Source: Rhodobacteraceae bacterium D3-12
GTDB lineage: Bacteria; Pseudomonadota; Alphaproteobacteria; Rhodobacterales; Rhodobacteraceae
DNA length: 64,000 nt
Assembly (NCBI GenBank): GCA_025916135.1
Contig: CP104793.1
Span: forward strand, 4,253,001 to 4,317,000
Reading direction: 5' to 3'
Shown here in pieces: positions 25,954 through 34,611 of this stretch. Numbering within the stretch: the first letter of the stretch is position 1; every line of letters starts with the position of its first letter. Position numbers and translations under genes: made by a program. The notes under the pieces are model-generated. The model was not told the DNA's origin, did not search any database, and was given only the letters and a program-made list of their open reading frames with translations.

Positions 25954-27991
25954 CAAGACGACTGTGATCGGCGTGGACGTCGGCGGCACGTTCACCGACC
26001 TCTTCTTCCTCGACGAGGCCACCGGGGCGATCGACGTGGTCAAGGTACCATCCACTCGCGGGCGCGAGGCCGACGGCTTCCTCGACGGGCTGTCGCGCAA
26101 CGGCACCGACCTTGCCAGCGTCGGCACCATCGTGCACGGCACCACCGTCGGGACCAACGCCCTGCTAGAACGGAAGGGCGCCAAGTGCGGGCTTATCACC
26201 ACAGCCGGATTCCGCGACGTGCTGGAGATGCGTCGCCGGGACCGGCCCGCAACCTGGGGCCTACGCGGCGCCTATGAACCGGTGATCACTCGCGACATGC
26301 GCGTGGAGGTGCCCGAACGCATCCTCGCGGACGGCACAGTCGACACGCCGCTTGATCGCGAGGCGTTGAAGGCGGCGGCACAGACCCTGCTGGACCGGGG
26401 CGCCCAGGCCGTCATCGTCGCCTTCGTCAACGCTTATGCGAACACGGCGCACGAGGAAGAGGCGCTGGAGGCCCTGGCGGACATCTGGCCCAACCAGCAC
26501 CTGACCGCCGCCTCCCGCCTGCTGCCCGAGATACGGGAATTCGAGCGCACCTCGACCGCCGCGCTGAACGGATACTTGCAGCCGGTAGTGGCCTCTTACC
26601 TCGAAAAGCTCAACGACCGGCTCAAGGAAGAGGGCTTTGGTGGCGATCTGCTGATCGTCCAGTCGAACGGGGGCGTGATGACCGTCGACACGGCCAGCCG
26701 CCTGCCGGTGCGCACCGCTCTGTCCGGTCCGGCCGCCGGGGTCATCGCCTCGGCCGAGATCGCCTCGGCCGCCGGGTTCCCCGATGTCATCACCTGCGAC
26801 ATGGGCGGCACCTCCTTCGACGTGTCCTTGATCGCAGGCGGGGAAACCCATCTTGCCGCCCAAACTTCGATCGACTTCGGCATGGTCGTCCGCTCTCCGA
26901 TGATCGAAATCTCGACCATCGGCGCGGGCGGCGGCTCCATCGCATGGGTCGATGACGCGGGCATCCTGCAGATCGGGCCGGAAAGCGCGGGCTCCATTCC
27001 CGGGCCGGTGGCCTACGGGCAGGGAAATGACCGCCCAACCGTCACCGACGCCAATGTCGTGCTGGGCCGGATCAACGCCGACCGCCCGATCGGCGGTAAG
27101 CTCGCCCGGCTGGATGTGGAGGCCGCGGGTCGCGCCATCGCGAAGCATGTGGGCGAACCGCTAGGCCTCGACATGATCGAAGCGGCTGCCGCGATCCTCA
27201 AGGTCGCCAATGCCCGCCTCGCCGGGGCGCTGCGACTGGTATCGATTGAACGCGGTTACGATCCCCGCGACTTCTCCGCGCTGCCCTTCGGTGGCGGCGG
27301 GTCGTTGCATGCCGGGGCGCTGATCACCGAGGTCGGGTTGAAAAGCGCGCTGGTGCCGCTTTATCCCGGCGTCGCTTCAGCGCTTGGCTGCGTCATCGCC
27401 GACATGCGTCACGATCAGGTGCAGACCGTGAACGGGGTGCTGGGCACGCTGGACTTCGAAGCACTGTCGGCGCAGGGGCAGGGGATGGCAGAGGCCGGTC
27501 TGGCGCTGCTCGGCGAGGGCGGCATCACCTTCACGGCCCGCGACGTGGTGGTGGAGCTGGACATGTCCTACCTTGGCCAGACCCATACGGTGCCGGTCGG
27601 CCTGCCACTGGAGGCCCTATCGGATCGTGTCGCGATCCAGTCCGCCTTCGAGACCGCATATGACACCTCCTTCGGCAGCCACCTGGAGAACGTGGCGATC
27701 CGTGTTCTGAATCTTCGGGTCTCGGCCATCGGGCGACGGCCACGGTTCGATCTGCGCGTCCTGGTGCCGCAAACCACCGGCACGACCGAGGACGCGGTCG
27801 TCGGCAGCCGCCAGATGTACGCCGACGGCGCGTGGCAGGAGGCGACGGTCTACGACCGGCTCGCTCTCTCCATCGGCAACAGCCTGAAAGGACCGGCGAT
27901 CCTGGAACAGCCCGATACGACGATCATCGTCGAGCCGGGGCAGGTGGCCACCGTGGATGATTTTGGCAACGTCATCATCTGCAACGCGTGA
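25946..27991 (+). CDS. Hydantoinase A / N-methylhydantoinase-type ATPase subunit HyuA
   Basis: 681 aa, starting at ATG 25946, where the protein begins TVIGVDVGGTFTDLFFLD, the ASKHA-fold phosphate-1 motif of this family (the upstream in-frame ATG at 25907 would add a tail absent from the family). Further landmarks are VHGTTVGTNALLERKGAKCG, RLLPEIREFERTSTAALNGY, LSGPAAGV, DMGGTSFDVSLI, IGAGGGSIAWVD and PFGGGGSLHAG. The full length and all nucleotide-binding motifs suggest an active enzyme. With HyuB it makes an ATP-dependent ring-opening hydrolase. Downstream is a truncated amidase, 16 bp on, with a strong GGAGGAGG ribosome site. Confidence 0.9.
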   Translation: MTDKTTVIGVDVGGTFTDLFFLDEATGAIDVVKVPSTRGREADGFLDGLSRNGTDLASVGTIVHGTTVGTNALLERKGAKCGLITTAGFRDVLEMRRRDRPATWGLRGAYEPVITRDMRVEVPERILADGTVDTPLDREALKAAAQTLLDRGAQAVIVAFVNAYANTAHEEEALEALADIWPNQHLTAASRLLPEIREFERTSTAALNGYLQPVVASYLEKLNDRLKEEGFGGDLLIVQSNGGVMTVDTASRLPVRTALSGPAAGVIASAEIASAAGFPDVITCDMGGTSFDVSLIAGGETHLAAQTSIDFGMVVRSPMIEISTIGAGGGSIAWVDDAGILQIGPESAGSIPGPVAYGQGNDRPTVTDANVVLGRINADRPIGGKLARLDVEAAGRAIAKHVGEPLGLDMIEAAAAILKVANARLAGALRLVSIERGYDPRDFSALPFGGGGSLHAGALITEVGLKSALVPLYPGVASALGCVIADMRHDQVQTVNGVLGTLDFEALSAQGQGMAEAGLALLGEGGITFTARDVVVELDMSYLGQTHTVPVGLPLEALSDRVAIQSAFETAYDTSFGSHLENVAIRVLNLRVSAIGRRPRFDLRVLVPQTTGTTEDAVVGSRQMYADGAWQEATVYDRLALSIGNSLKGPAILEQPDTTIIVEPGQVATVDDFGNVIICNA

Positions 27992-28007
27992 AGACGGAGG
28001 AGGCCGA

Positions 28008-28268
28008 ATGACAGACATCTTTTTCTGGTCGGCCGCCGAAACGGCCCTGCGCATCCGCCGGCGCGATGTCTCGGCGACGGAAGTTACCCGCGCCGCGCTG
28101 GATCGCATGACCGAGGTGAACCCGCGCATCAAAGCCATCGTCGACACCGGCGGGAACCTTGCCGCCGAGGCGCTGGAATTCGCGGGAAAGATAGATGTGG
28201 CGGGCTTGCCCGAGGACCCTCCGCCGCTCTATGGCGTGCGGGATAGTCAACTGACCCTCCCCCACTGA
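28008..28268 (+). pseudogene. Amidase-signature enzyme, N-terminal fragment cut by an IS end
   Basis: The first about 77 residues (FFWSAAETALRIRRRDVSA, VNPRIKAIVDTG, then PEDPPPLYGV) match the start of amidase-signature enzymes just before the catalytic Lys strand. Homologues continue PLYGVPV.IKDN, but here the sequence changes at about 28239 to non-coding DNA that looks like an IS3-type terminal repeat, and a stop follows at 28266-28268. The Ser-Ser-Lys triad is lost, so the gene is dead. It shows that the catabolic operon once had a further amide-hydrolysing step and that its 3' end was removed. Confidence 0.78.
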
Positions 28269-28277
28269 AATGTCTAG
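28252..28277 (+). mobile_element. IS terminal-repeat relic at the amidase break
   Basis: TGACCCTCCCCCACTGAAAT begins right where amidase homology ends. It aligns with the end of the IS3-type relic at 41521-41551 (minus strand TGATCCTCCCCTGCTGAAGT): 16 of 20 identical. No transposase remains next to it. Confidence 0.45.
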
Positions 28278-28319
28278 AATATTTTGGTTCTTAATGGCAG
28301 GAATTTTTTGGGCGCTATA

Positions 28320-28365
28320 TACTCAACTAGCCAAAAACAACTTGCGGGATTTGGCTAGTTGAGTA
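28320..28365. repeat. Perfect 16-bp inverted repeat with 14-nt loop
   Basis: Arms TACTCAACTAGCCAAA (28320-28335) and its exact complement (28350-28365). It is too AT-rich and lacks a T-run for a standard terminator. It lies in the gene-free scar after the amidase relic, and may be a transposon end, a protein site or an RNA hairpin. Confidence 0.7.
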
Positions 28366-28715
28366 GCCGGCTCCCTCCTTTTACGTAGTAGGTTAGATGG
28401 CATAGGGCACCTCGTGACCGTTCGGCTTGGCGATGCGCTGAACGAGCATCGCCGAGCCCATCATCGGGCTGGTCCCGCCCATCTGCTACATCAGTAGACC
28501 ATAAGCCAAATTGGTCCAATTTTTTGGGTTCAGCTTGAAATCCCCTAAATCAGTATTAGCATTTATTAGCATTTATTAGCATTTATTAGCATTTATTAGC
28601 ATTTTCTGCCTTTTTAGCTGTCCTCCCGACCCGCTGCACAACCCAAGCCTGCAAGGTTAGGCAGATGGCGGGTTGGCGAAGGCAATTAAATTCTTCTGCG
28701 TACAACGCAAACGTC
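28366..28715. other. Gene-poor scar
   Basis: No intact gene. On the minus strand 28393-28488 reads an orphan C-terminus (MGGTSPMMGSAMLVQRIAKP, then NGHEVPYAI and TAA) with a stop just upstream; I do not recognise it. The decamer repeat at 28552-28604 lies here too. The segment looks like the join of several deletions. Confidence 0.4.
28552..28604. repeat. Tandem 10-bp repeat (about five copies)
   Basis: The unit TATTAGCATT is repeated about five times without variation. The 10-bp period puts each copy on the same DNA face. It is a simple repeat prone to slippage, and lies between the amidase scar and the McrC relic, away from any start codon. Confidence 0.9.
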
Positions 28716-29378
28716 CTACATCAGCACCTCTTCGTTCGCCGCGACAAGCATGTTCCGCAAGCGGACGGCAATGTTGTTGCCATTCGCAACATTTATGCTC
28801 GCTGTTTCAATGGTCGTATCCTGGCCTGAAATCCGAAATTGAGCCTGAACGCCTTCTTCAATCGTTAGGTCTTCGTGATGTGGATAGGGCAGCGTCAGTC
28901 GCGCTGCACCGTAGAGGTGCGCGAAAGCCATTATTTGGTAAACATCACTTTGCGAAACCCCCTGTTTTCGATCGTCAACGCGTGAGTAGATCCGCTTCCA
29001 CTTCGTGTCGATCACATGCACGAACTTATCTTTTTGCTTGATCAGAATATCAGGCTTTGTTTAGAAAACCCCTCGATTATCGTCGAGCGAAGTCAGGCAG
29101 AATAGCCGCCCACCCTGAAGAGATACCCGGAATTCTGTGCCAGCCAATGTACGTCTAATAAGCCGGCCGACATACTCTTCGAATAGCGTGCTCATCTCAA
29201 ACAGCATCGCAGTGCCAAGTCCAGATCCTGCACTTGTTGTTTGATACCGATTGCGTAGGAAGAGCTGTGCCATTTCGTACAATTCATGCCATGCTCTGTT
29301 GGTTCGGTCGATGACCACTTCATCCCATTTGAGTGCAGGAACAGCGACTTCGGCAATGTCGGCATAGACGAAAGCGAA
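28716..29378 (-). pseudogene. McrC-like restriction subunit, C-terminal remnant with internal stop
   Basis: The minus-strand frame reads AELFLRNRYQTTSAGSG-like text (exactly MAQLFLRNRYQTTSAGSG), MLFEMSTLFEEYVGRLIRR, LDDNRGVF, TAA (near 29061), TKPDILIKQKDKFVHVIDTK, WKRIYSRVDDRKQGVSQSDV and YQIMAFAHLYGA. This is the C-terminal nuclease-like part of McrC (5-methylcytosine restriction system), with PDIL and DTKWK as the PD-(D/E)xK core. The TAA stands where Gln (CAA) is expected, a C to T change. The N-terminus and mcrB are absent, so no restriction activity is expected. Confidence 0.75.
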
Positions 29379-29877
29379 TTAGCGCAAGCGCTGTTGGTTG
29401 GACTGGCTACGCGACATTCTGGAGAGATATATGACCGTCGCTTTCATTAAGCGGTTCAGAGCGATGCCTCGGAGAGCTCACCGAATTTACAGGCAAGCCA
29501 TGAGGGGTTTGCTGCGTGGTGTGAGAAATGACGCGGTAGGACAACCGCTCCGTTTCCGGTGCGTTGATCCAGACGTTCTCGGGTTGGATGACGGTGAACG
29601 CCAGAGATCAGCCATGCCGCAAAGATTGCGCATGGTGGCCATGGGCGTGATGACCGGCCTTTACGTCGCCAATGCCGTTGCCATAGCAATGATCGCAGCA
29701 TACTGGCGGTCCACTTCGTTTTGCTGCTCGAAATTCACCCGTACTGCCCGCTCGCGTATTTCAGGTGAATATCTGTTTCCACATTTGTTTTTTTCCACAA
29801 TCCAGCATCCCTATTCTTGGGCCTCCGGCAAATCCAGCGCGGTTCATTGGTGCTGACGTTAAGGAAAAAAATCACCG
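29379..29877. other. About 500 bp without a recognisable gene
   Basis: Between the McrC relic and the TRAP permease gene. A plus-strand open frame (29398-29856) has no family features and reads like the shadow of decayed minus-strand coding sequence, with fragments such as FTVIQPENVWINAPETERLS. I cannot assign it. Confidence 0.4.
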
Positions 29878-31791
29878 TCAGATTTTGCCTTGTGCAATCT
29901 TGTGCCGTGCAAGCTGCGCCAGTGTCGGCCACATCGTGAATGTCAGAGCAAATAGCATCCACAACGGATTGAACCCTACGATCACAGCGATTATCGATCC
30001 TGCGCTGGCCGCTAGCGCCATGCGCTCCCATACCTTCATTGTAGAGAGCCAGAATCCCTGGGTTGCAGCAGCTAACAGTATAGAGGCGAACGCAGCGGCA
30101 AGCCCAACTTTGATCGAGCCGGCGACAGAGTCGCCACGCATAAGTAAGCTGCTGTTATAGACCAAAAGAAATGGCAATACATATAGCATGATGCAGAGGC
30201 GGGTTGCTTCCCATGCGGTACGGAAATAGGGGGCTCTGGCAATTGCGCTCGCAGCTAGTGCTGCAGCGGCGACAGGTGGCGTCACTGCTGACATCACAGC
30301 AAAATACAAAATAAAGAAGTTGGCGGAAAAGATGTCAACGCCGCTTTCAGTCAGGATAGGTCCGGCAATGGCGCTGACAAGCACATAAGCACCCACGGTA
30401 GGAATTCCTGCTCCCAGCAGTATGCACATTACGGCGGTTAGAATTAGCGCAACAAACATCGAGCCGCCTGAAAGGAAGTCGATGGCGGATCCCAGCGGTA
30501 CTGCTGCGCCAGTAGCGGTGACAGATTCGGCTAGAAGCCCGATGGCACCAATAATCACAGCAATGCCTGCACCCATCTTGGCTCCTTCCACCATCCCGTC
30601 CAGAAGCTTGAGCGTGAAAGTACGCAGGTCCAACGCCAAAGTGTAGAAAGGGCGTGCGGGACGCATCCAGGCGAGATCAATAAAAACCATCGCTAGGCGC
30701 GTCGCAGCCAAAGTGACGATGGCCCAAAAACCCGCAAAGGATACAGAATAGAGATTGACCAAAAAGTAGACCAACACGCCAGTTGGAATTACGAAAATTG
30801 GAAGAAACCGGATCAAAACCTGTAGATCGGGAGCAACCGTTTGGCGTACGATGCCTAGCCGGCGCGATTTGAAGTAAACACTTGCGAGAAGAGCCAAGTA
30901 AAACAGTGTGGCAGGGATTATAGCTGCGACGACCACTTCGAAATATGTGACTGAAAGTACTGCAGCCATTATGAACGCAACCGAACCCATAACTGGCGGA
31001 ACCAGTTGACCGCCAGTCGAGGCAGCAGCCTCTATCGCGCCAGCGGTGGCGGGGTCGTAGCCTTCACGCTTCATGATCGGGATCGTATAGCTGCCAGTGA
31101 TGGCAACATTGGCAACGGCCGCGCCGGTCACAGTACCCATCAAACTGGAACTGATTACAGCGCTCAGCCCTGCTCCCCCAGGAAACGCACGGCTTACAGC
31201 CTTGCCGATCTCGATAAAGGCGCGATTCCCGTCAAGAGATTGCAGCAACCCGCCGAAAACCATAAATAAAAATATAAAGTTTGCAGAGATCGCCATGAAT
31301 TGACCATAAAGCCCGCTGTAAAGTCCGATCGATAGATTGGAAATCACTGTGTCAAATGGGATGCGACTGGCGGCGGCCGATGTGGGTAACATGTAGCCCC
31401 ACAAATTGTAAGCAACTGCGACAAGTGCAATCAATGGTAGGGCCATACCCCAACGTTGACGGGCCGTCTCCAGCACGGCAAAAATCAGTGCGATGCCGAC
31501 CAGCACGTCAAGACGACCCGGAAACCCTTGATTTACAATCAGGGCGTCATAGTTGATCTGAACGTAAAGTGTGCAGCCCAGAGCTACAAGTGCGACCAAC
31601 AAAAGCCAAAAGCGCTGAAGTCGGCTACTAGTCTCAATTGCGCTACCAAGCAGCACGAGTTGAAGTGCGACTCCCAGGTGGGTATTTTGTACTAGAACCG
31701 ATGGCAGAATTGGCGTCTGCGAGGCGATGAGCTGAAAAACAGTCATCGCCAACGCAAGCGCCATCAAAAGCCGAGATGTGACAAGACGCAT
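29878..31791 (-). CDS. TAXI-type TRAP transporter fused permease (4TM/12TM)
   Basis: 637 aa, almost wholly hydrophobic with some 16-18 helices. The N-terminal part corresponds to the small DctQ-like subunit and the rest to the DctM-like channel: FMVFGGLLQSLDGN, SSSLMGTVTGAAVANVAITG, GYDPATAGAIEAAASTGGQL, PPVMGSVAFIM, LGAGIPTVGAYVLV and SAVTPPVAAAALAA are hallmarks of the fused TAXI permeases. These use the sodium gradient to bring in organic acids. Its partner binding protein is just upstream on the same strand (31831-32838), 39 bp away. It is the uptake system of the second island cluster. Confidence 0.92.
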   Translation of the reverse strand: MRLVTSRLLMALALAMTVFQLIASQTPILPSVLVQNTHLGVALQLVLLGSAIETSSRLQRFWLLLVALVALGCTLYVQINYDALIVNQGFPGRLDVLVGIALIFAVLETARQRWGMALPLIALVAVAYNLWGYMLPTSAAASRIPFDTVISNLSIGLYSGLYGQFMAISANFIFLFMVFGGLLQSLDGNRAFIEIGKAVSRAFPGGAGLSAVISSSLMGTVTGAAVANVAITGSYTIPIMKREGYDPATAGAIEAAASTGGQLVPPVMGSVAFIMAAVLSVTYFEVVVAAIIPATLFYLALLASVYFKSRRLGIVRQTVAPDLQVLIRFLPIFVIPTGVLVYFLVNLYSVSFAGFWAIVTLAATRLAMVFIDLAWMRPARPFYTLALDLRTFTLKLLDGMVEGAKMGAGIAVIIGAIGLLAESVTATGAAVPLGSAIDFLSGGSMFVALILTAVMCILLGAGIPTVGAYVLVSAIAGPILTESGVDIFSANFFILYFAVMSAVTPPVAAAALAASAIARAPYFRTAWEATRLCIMLYVLPFLLVYNSSLLMRGDSVAGSIKVGLAAAFASILLAAATQGFWLSTMKVWERMALAASAGSIIAVIVGFNPLWMLFALTFTMWPTLAQLARHKIAQGKI

Positions 31792-31830
31792 TCTATTCCC
31801 TATTTAGATGACTAACGCACGCTGGATCGA

Positions 31831-32838
31831 TCACTTTATCAGACCGGCTTCACGATAGGCGCGTAAAGCACCAGGATGAAGCTTTGCTTCGATCCCGTAG
31901 GGAAGGAAAGCAGGTGTGAACAGAACGCCAAGTCCACCAGCTGCGTTTATCTTTTCTAGGTGCGCGAGAGTTTGTCGAACGTATTCGTACGCCGTTTCTT
32001 CAGGAAAAGTGGCATCAACAGCCACGAAATCGGGATTGGCGTAAAGCATCACATCCCCTTCTTGAATTGGCAACGTGCCGTCCGGAACTGTTAGGATGTG
32101 ATAGGGAACGCCGGTGTCGTCATGCGTCTTGCGCAATCCTTTTTCTGTCCAAGGCACAATGTGAAAACCTCGACCGGATTGTTCGAGGTTCAGAATCCCG
32201 GGGACAACACCTACCTTGTTGTCAGCGGCGTTGTACCAGCTTAGCGTAAGGCCAACATCGATGGTCCCATCAAGCAACCCTGAAAAGATGTCGGCAAAAG
32301 AGAGGTACTGAAGGTTCACATCTTCCAGTACGCCAAGCGATTTCAACGTCTCTTCGGCCATGACAGTCGCAGTGCCAGCTTTCGGCCCCAGCGCGATAGT
32401 ACGGCCCTTAAAATCCTCCGGCGACTTGATGTTAGCATCCGCAGTAACCAACATCCAGATAGGCCACGTCGCGTTCATCAGCGCTTGAATTTGCAAATCG
32501 CCCAAGCCGTCCTCGAAGGGGGCCTGTTTATTGGCTGCCAACCAGGGACTAATCGGGTCAGAGTTGAAGATCAATTTAGTACGGTCTTTGGCTCCGATAG
32601 CATAACGCAAGTTGTATATGTAACCCTGTGTTGGTTGAGGCTTACTGCGCAATGTCTCTGAATTTTGCTCCAGTATTCGGGCAATGCCAAGCGCCCATTC
32701 ATATTCGCCGATACCCGCCGGCGCGGTGAGGTGGTCAACAGTAGTTACCTGGGCAGTCACACCGCTAGCGGCGGTCATCACTACCGTCAGCCCCAGTCCG
32801 GCAAGGGCTAACCTAAGAGAATTGAGCATTCGGAACAT
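31831..32838 (-). CDS. TAXI-family TRAP transporter solute-binding protein
   Basis: 335 aa. The start at 32838 is chosen for its strong ribosome site (GGAGG seven bases before the ATG) and because it begins a clean signal peptide (RLALAGLGLTVVMTAASGVTAQ); a longer frame from 32940 lacks both. The mature part has GYIYNLRYAIGAKDR, PEDFKGRTIALGPKAGT, SGLLDGTIDVGLTLSWYN and ALRAYREAGLIK, matching TAXI binding proteins (typically glutamate-, ketoglutarate- or other organic-acid binders). It is co-transcribed with the fused permease and divergent from the SMP-30 lactonase across 151 bp with shared promoters. Confidence 0.9.
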   Translation of the reverse strand: MFRMLNSLRLALAGLGLTVVMTAASGVTAQVTTVDHLTAPAGIGEYEWALGIARILEQNSETLRSKPQPTQGYIYNLRYAIGAKDRTKLIFNSDPISPWLAANKQAPFEDGLGDLQIQALMNATWPIWMLVTADANIKSPEDFKGRTIALGPKAGTATVMAEETLKSLGVLEDVNLQYLSFADIFSGLLDGTIDVGLTLSWYNAADNKVGVVPGILNLEQSGRGFHIVPWTEKGLRKTHDDTGVPYHILTVPDGTLPIQEGDVMLYANPDFVAVDATFPEETAYEYVRQTLAHLEKINAAGGLGVLFTPAFLPYGIEAKLHPGALRAYREAGLIK

Positions 32839-32897
32839 TTTTTCCTCCAATTTTTGCCTGCCGTCTCTTGGTACGGACGGAATGGCCACAAGTAAGG

Positions 32898-32926
32898 TTG
32901 ACATATATATTGCTAACATTCTTAAC
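32898..32926 (+). promoter_or_regulatory. Possible promoter of the lactonase gene
   Basis: TTGACA at 32898-32903, 17-bp spacer, then CTTAAC at 32921-32926 (3 of 6 to consensus), 64 bp before the SMP-30 start. It is in the divergent region with the TRAP binding-protein gene. The -35 box is good, the -10 box weak. Confidence 0.35.
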
Positions 32927-32989
32927 TCTGTCTCAGACATGTTTGTGAGTCCAGTAGTTTTTCGTATCGATCAGACAGGGGGGAAACCC

Positions 32990-33880
32990 ATGAGTTCAAT
33001 CGACTATACCTTGCTAGTTGATCAGATAAGTCATGTTGGAAAAGGTCTAAGCCGCCCAGAATGCATTCTCGCGCAGAAGAATGGCGTGCTCTGGATCTCC
33101 GATGACAAGAGCGGCGTTGTAAGGCTAGCACCCAATGGCGCACAGACGCGTATCGGCTCGCTTGGCGGTTCACCCAACGGTATAGCAATGGACCGAGACG
33201 GCTCTTTCGTCGTGGCAAATATCGAAACTGGTGAAGTTCAACGCTTAAGCCGTACCGGTGAAGCCTCGACAATGCTTCACCGACTAAACGGACGGTCACT
33301 GGGCGCGGTAAACTTCGTGCTGTTCGACAGTAAATGGCGTTTGTGGGTCTCGGTATCTACCCGGACAATTCCGCGCGGTGATGCGATCAAACAACCGCGA
33401 CCCGATGGCTACTTGATGCTAATCGACGACGCAGGAGCGCGCATCGTTGCGGACGGCTTTTATTTCACTAATGAGATCAGATTTAGTCTGGATGAAAGCG
33501 TGCTTTATGTCTCGGAAACCGCAAAGGGGCGAGTATCGGCATTTGATGTCGACGGCTCGGGTGATCTGTCGAACCGCCGCATATACGGCCCGGATGGTTT
33601 CTGGCCCGGCGCTCTGATCGACGGTATTACTGTGGATGTTGAGGGCACGCTTTGGATTACCGAGATCACGCGGAACGCGCTGATCGTGTTGCCTGCCGGG
33701 GGTGAACCCAAAATCTTCTTTGAAGGGCCGGATAACGGGCCGGTTTGGTTTCCGACCTCACTCACTTTCGCGGGCCAAGACTTGCGCGATGCCTATATCG
33801 GGTCTCTAAAAATGGATCAACTGGCGCGGTTCCAATCGCCTGTTTCGGGGCCGCCGCCGCCGCATTGGCTAATCGAATGA
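32990..33880 (+). CDS. SMP-30/gluconolactonase-family lactonase
   Basis: 296 aa six-bladed beta-propeller. The start at ATG 32990 has a purine-rich ribosome site (AGGGGGGAAA). Expected metal ligands are visible: Glu in LSRPECI, Asn in YFTNEIRFS and Asp in LIDGITVDVEGTLWI. Enzymes of the family open sugar lactones or aryl esters with a divalent metal. It lies divergent from the TAXI-TRAP genes and upstream of a CoA ligase, so it may convert an imported lactone to the hydroxy-acid that is then activated. The next open frame starts at its stop (ATGA). Confidence 0.85.
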   Translation: MSSIDYTLLVDQISHVGKGLSRPECILAQKNGVLWISDDKSGVVRLAPNGAQTRIGSLGGSPNGIAMDRDGSFVVANIETGEVQRLSRTGEASTMLHRLNGRSLGAVNFVLFDSKWRLWVSVSTRTIPRGDAIKQPRPDGYLMLIDDAGARIVADGFYFTNEIRFSLDESVLYVSETAKGRVSAFDVDGSGDLSNRRIYGPDGFWPGALIDGITVDVEGTLWITEITRNALIVLPAGGEPKIFFEGPDNGPVWFPTSLTFAGQDLRDAYIGSLKMDQLARFQSPVSGPPPPHWLIE

Positions 33881-34560
33881 ACACTGCCGGCGGAAAACAG
33901 GTAGTGATTTATGGAAGCGGGTTCTCACTTTCCTTGCAAACCAAGATGCTCGCAATCGGAGAGACTCTGGTTGTGCTTACATTCAACTTTTCAGCAGAAA
34001 ACGGTGTGGATTCTCCGCATGTCGTGTATTTCTCTGCTGTGTTCCTCGGAGCGGTGCCGATTTCACTTAATGGGTTCATGGGAACGAAAGACACGAGCCG
34101 TGTTCAAATCACTGAGTACTCCCGGATGGGTGCGAACAACAACATGGCGGGCGTATTAACAGCGTCAGTGGGCACAATAGTTATTGCCCATTTGGGCAAG
34201 TTTCTATCGCCTTTGAAACCAACTGCCGCCGCGTTGATCTGGGCAGCGCGACGCAGCACGAAAGTTTCGGTCCTAATCCTTATCGCGACGAGAGCTTTTC
34301 GTCTTTTTAGAGAAAATTACTCCAGAGCGCTGCGCCATTTGAATATTTCCTTCCCAAAAACTTGGCGCAAATTCACTCACAATCTTACTGACCGCGGGCG
34401 TCCTCTTTGCTTTCCTAATGTTCATACTTCTAGGCCGGACGACCTGACTGCTGCGTCCATTGTGCCGAAATGGCGTTTCAGTGATCAGGTGAAAGCTTGG
34501 AATATTACACCCAGGCGCCTCTGCATCGATGCGTCGAACTCAAGGCAACTTTCTACGTAG
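33877..34560 (+). CDS. Uncharacterised open frame, possibly decayed
   Basis: Starts with an ATG overlapping the lactonase stop and runs 227 codons. The first about 110 residues look like real protein, with alternating hydrophobic stretches and YFSAVFLGAVPISLNGFM, weakly like the early part of ANL ligases. The remainder is basic and improbable, while another frame over about 34390-34445 spells a membrane helix (LLTAGVLFAFLMFILLG). This suggests a degenerate or frame-disrupted gene. No function can be assigned. Confidence 0.25.
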   Translation: MNTAGGKQVVIYGSGFSLSLQTKMLAIGETLVVLTFNFSAENGVDSPHVVYFSAVFLGAVPISLNGFMGTKDTSRVQITEYSRMGANNNMAGVLTASVGTIVIAHLGKFLSPLKPTAAALIWAARRSTKVSVLILIATRAFRLFRENYSRALRHLNISFPKTWRKFTHNLTDRGRPLCFPNVHTSRPDDLTAASIVPKWRFSDQVKAWNITPRRLCIDASNSRQLST

Positions 34561-34611
34561 GGCCACCGCTAGCGCTAATACCGACTACTTCGACAACACA
34601 AGGAAACTGGA

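Noticed and set aside
24907-27148. Long minus-strand open frames over hyuA and hyuB
   Set aside because: High GC content keeps antisense frames open; they have no family motifs and lie fully opposite conserved coding sequence.
28552-28604. CRISPR array
   Set aside because: The repeats are 10 bp with no spacers and no cas genes are present; it is a simple tandem repeat.
29398-29856. A 152-aa plus-strand gene
   Set aside because: No recognisable motif or good ribosome site; composition looks like the reverse of decayed coding DNA.
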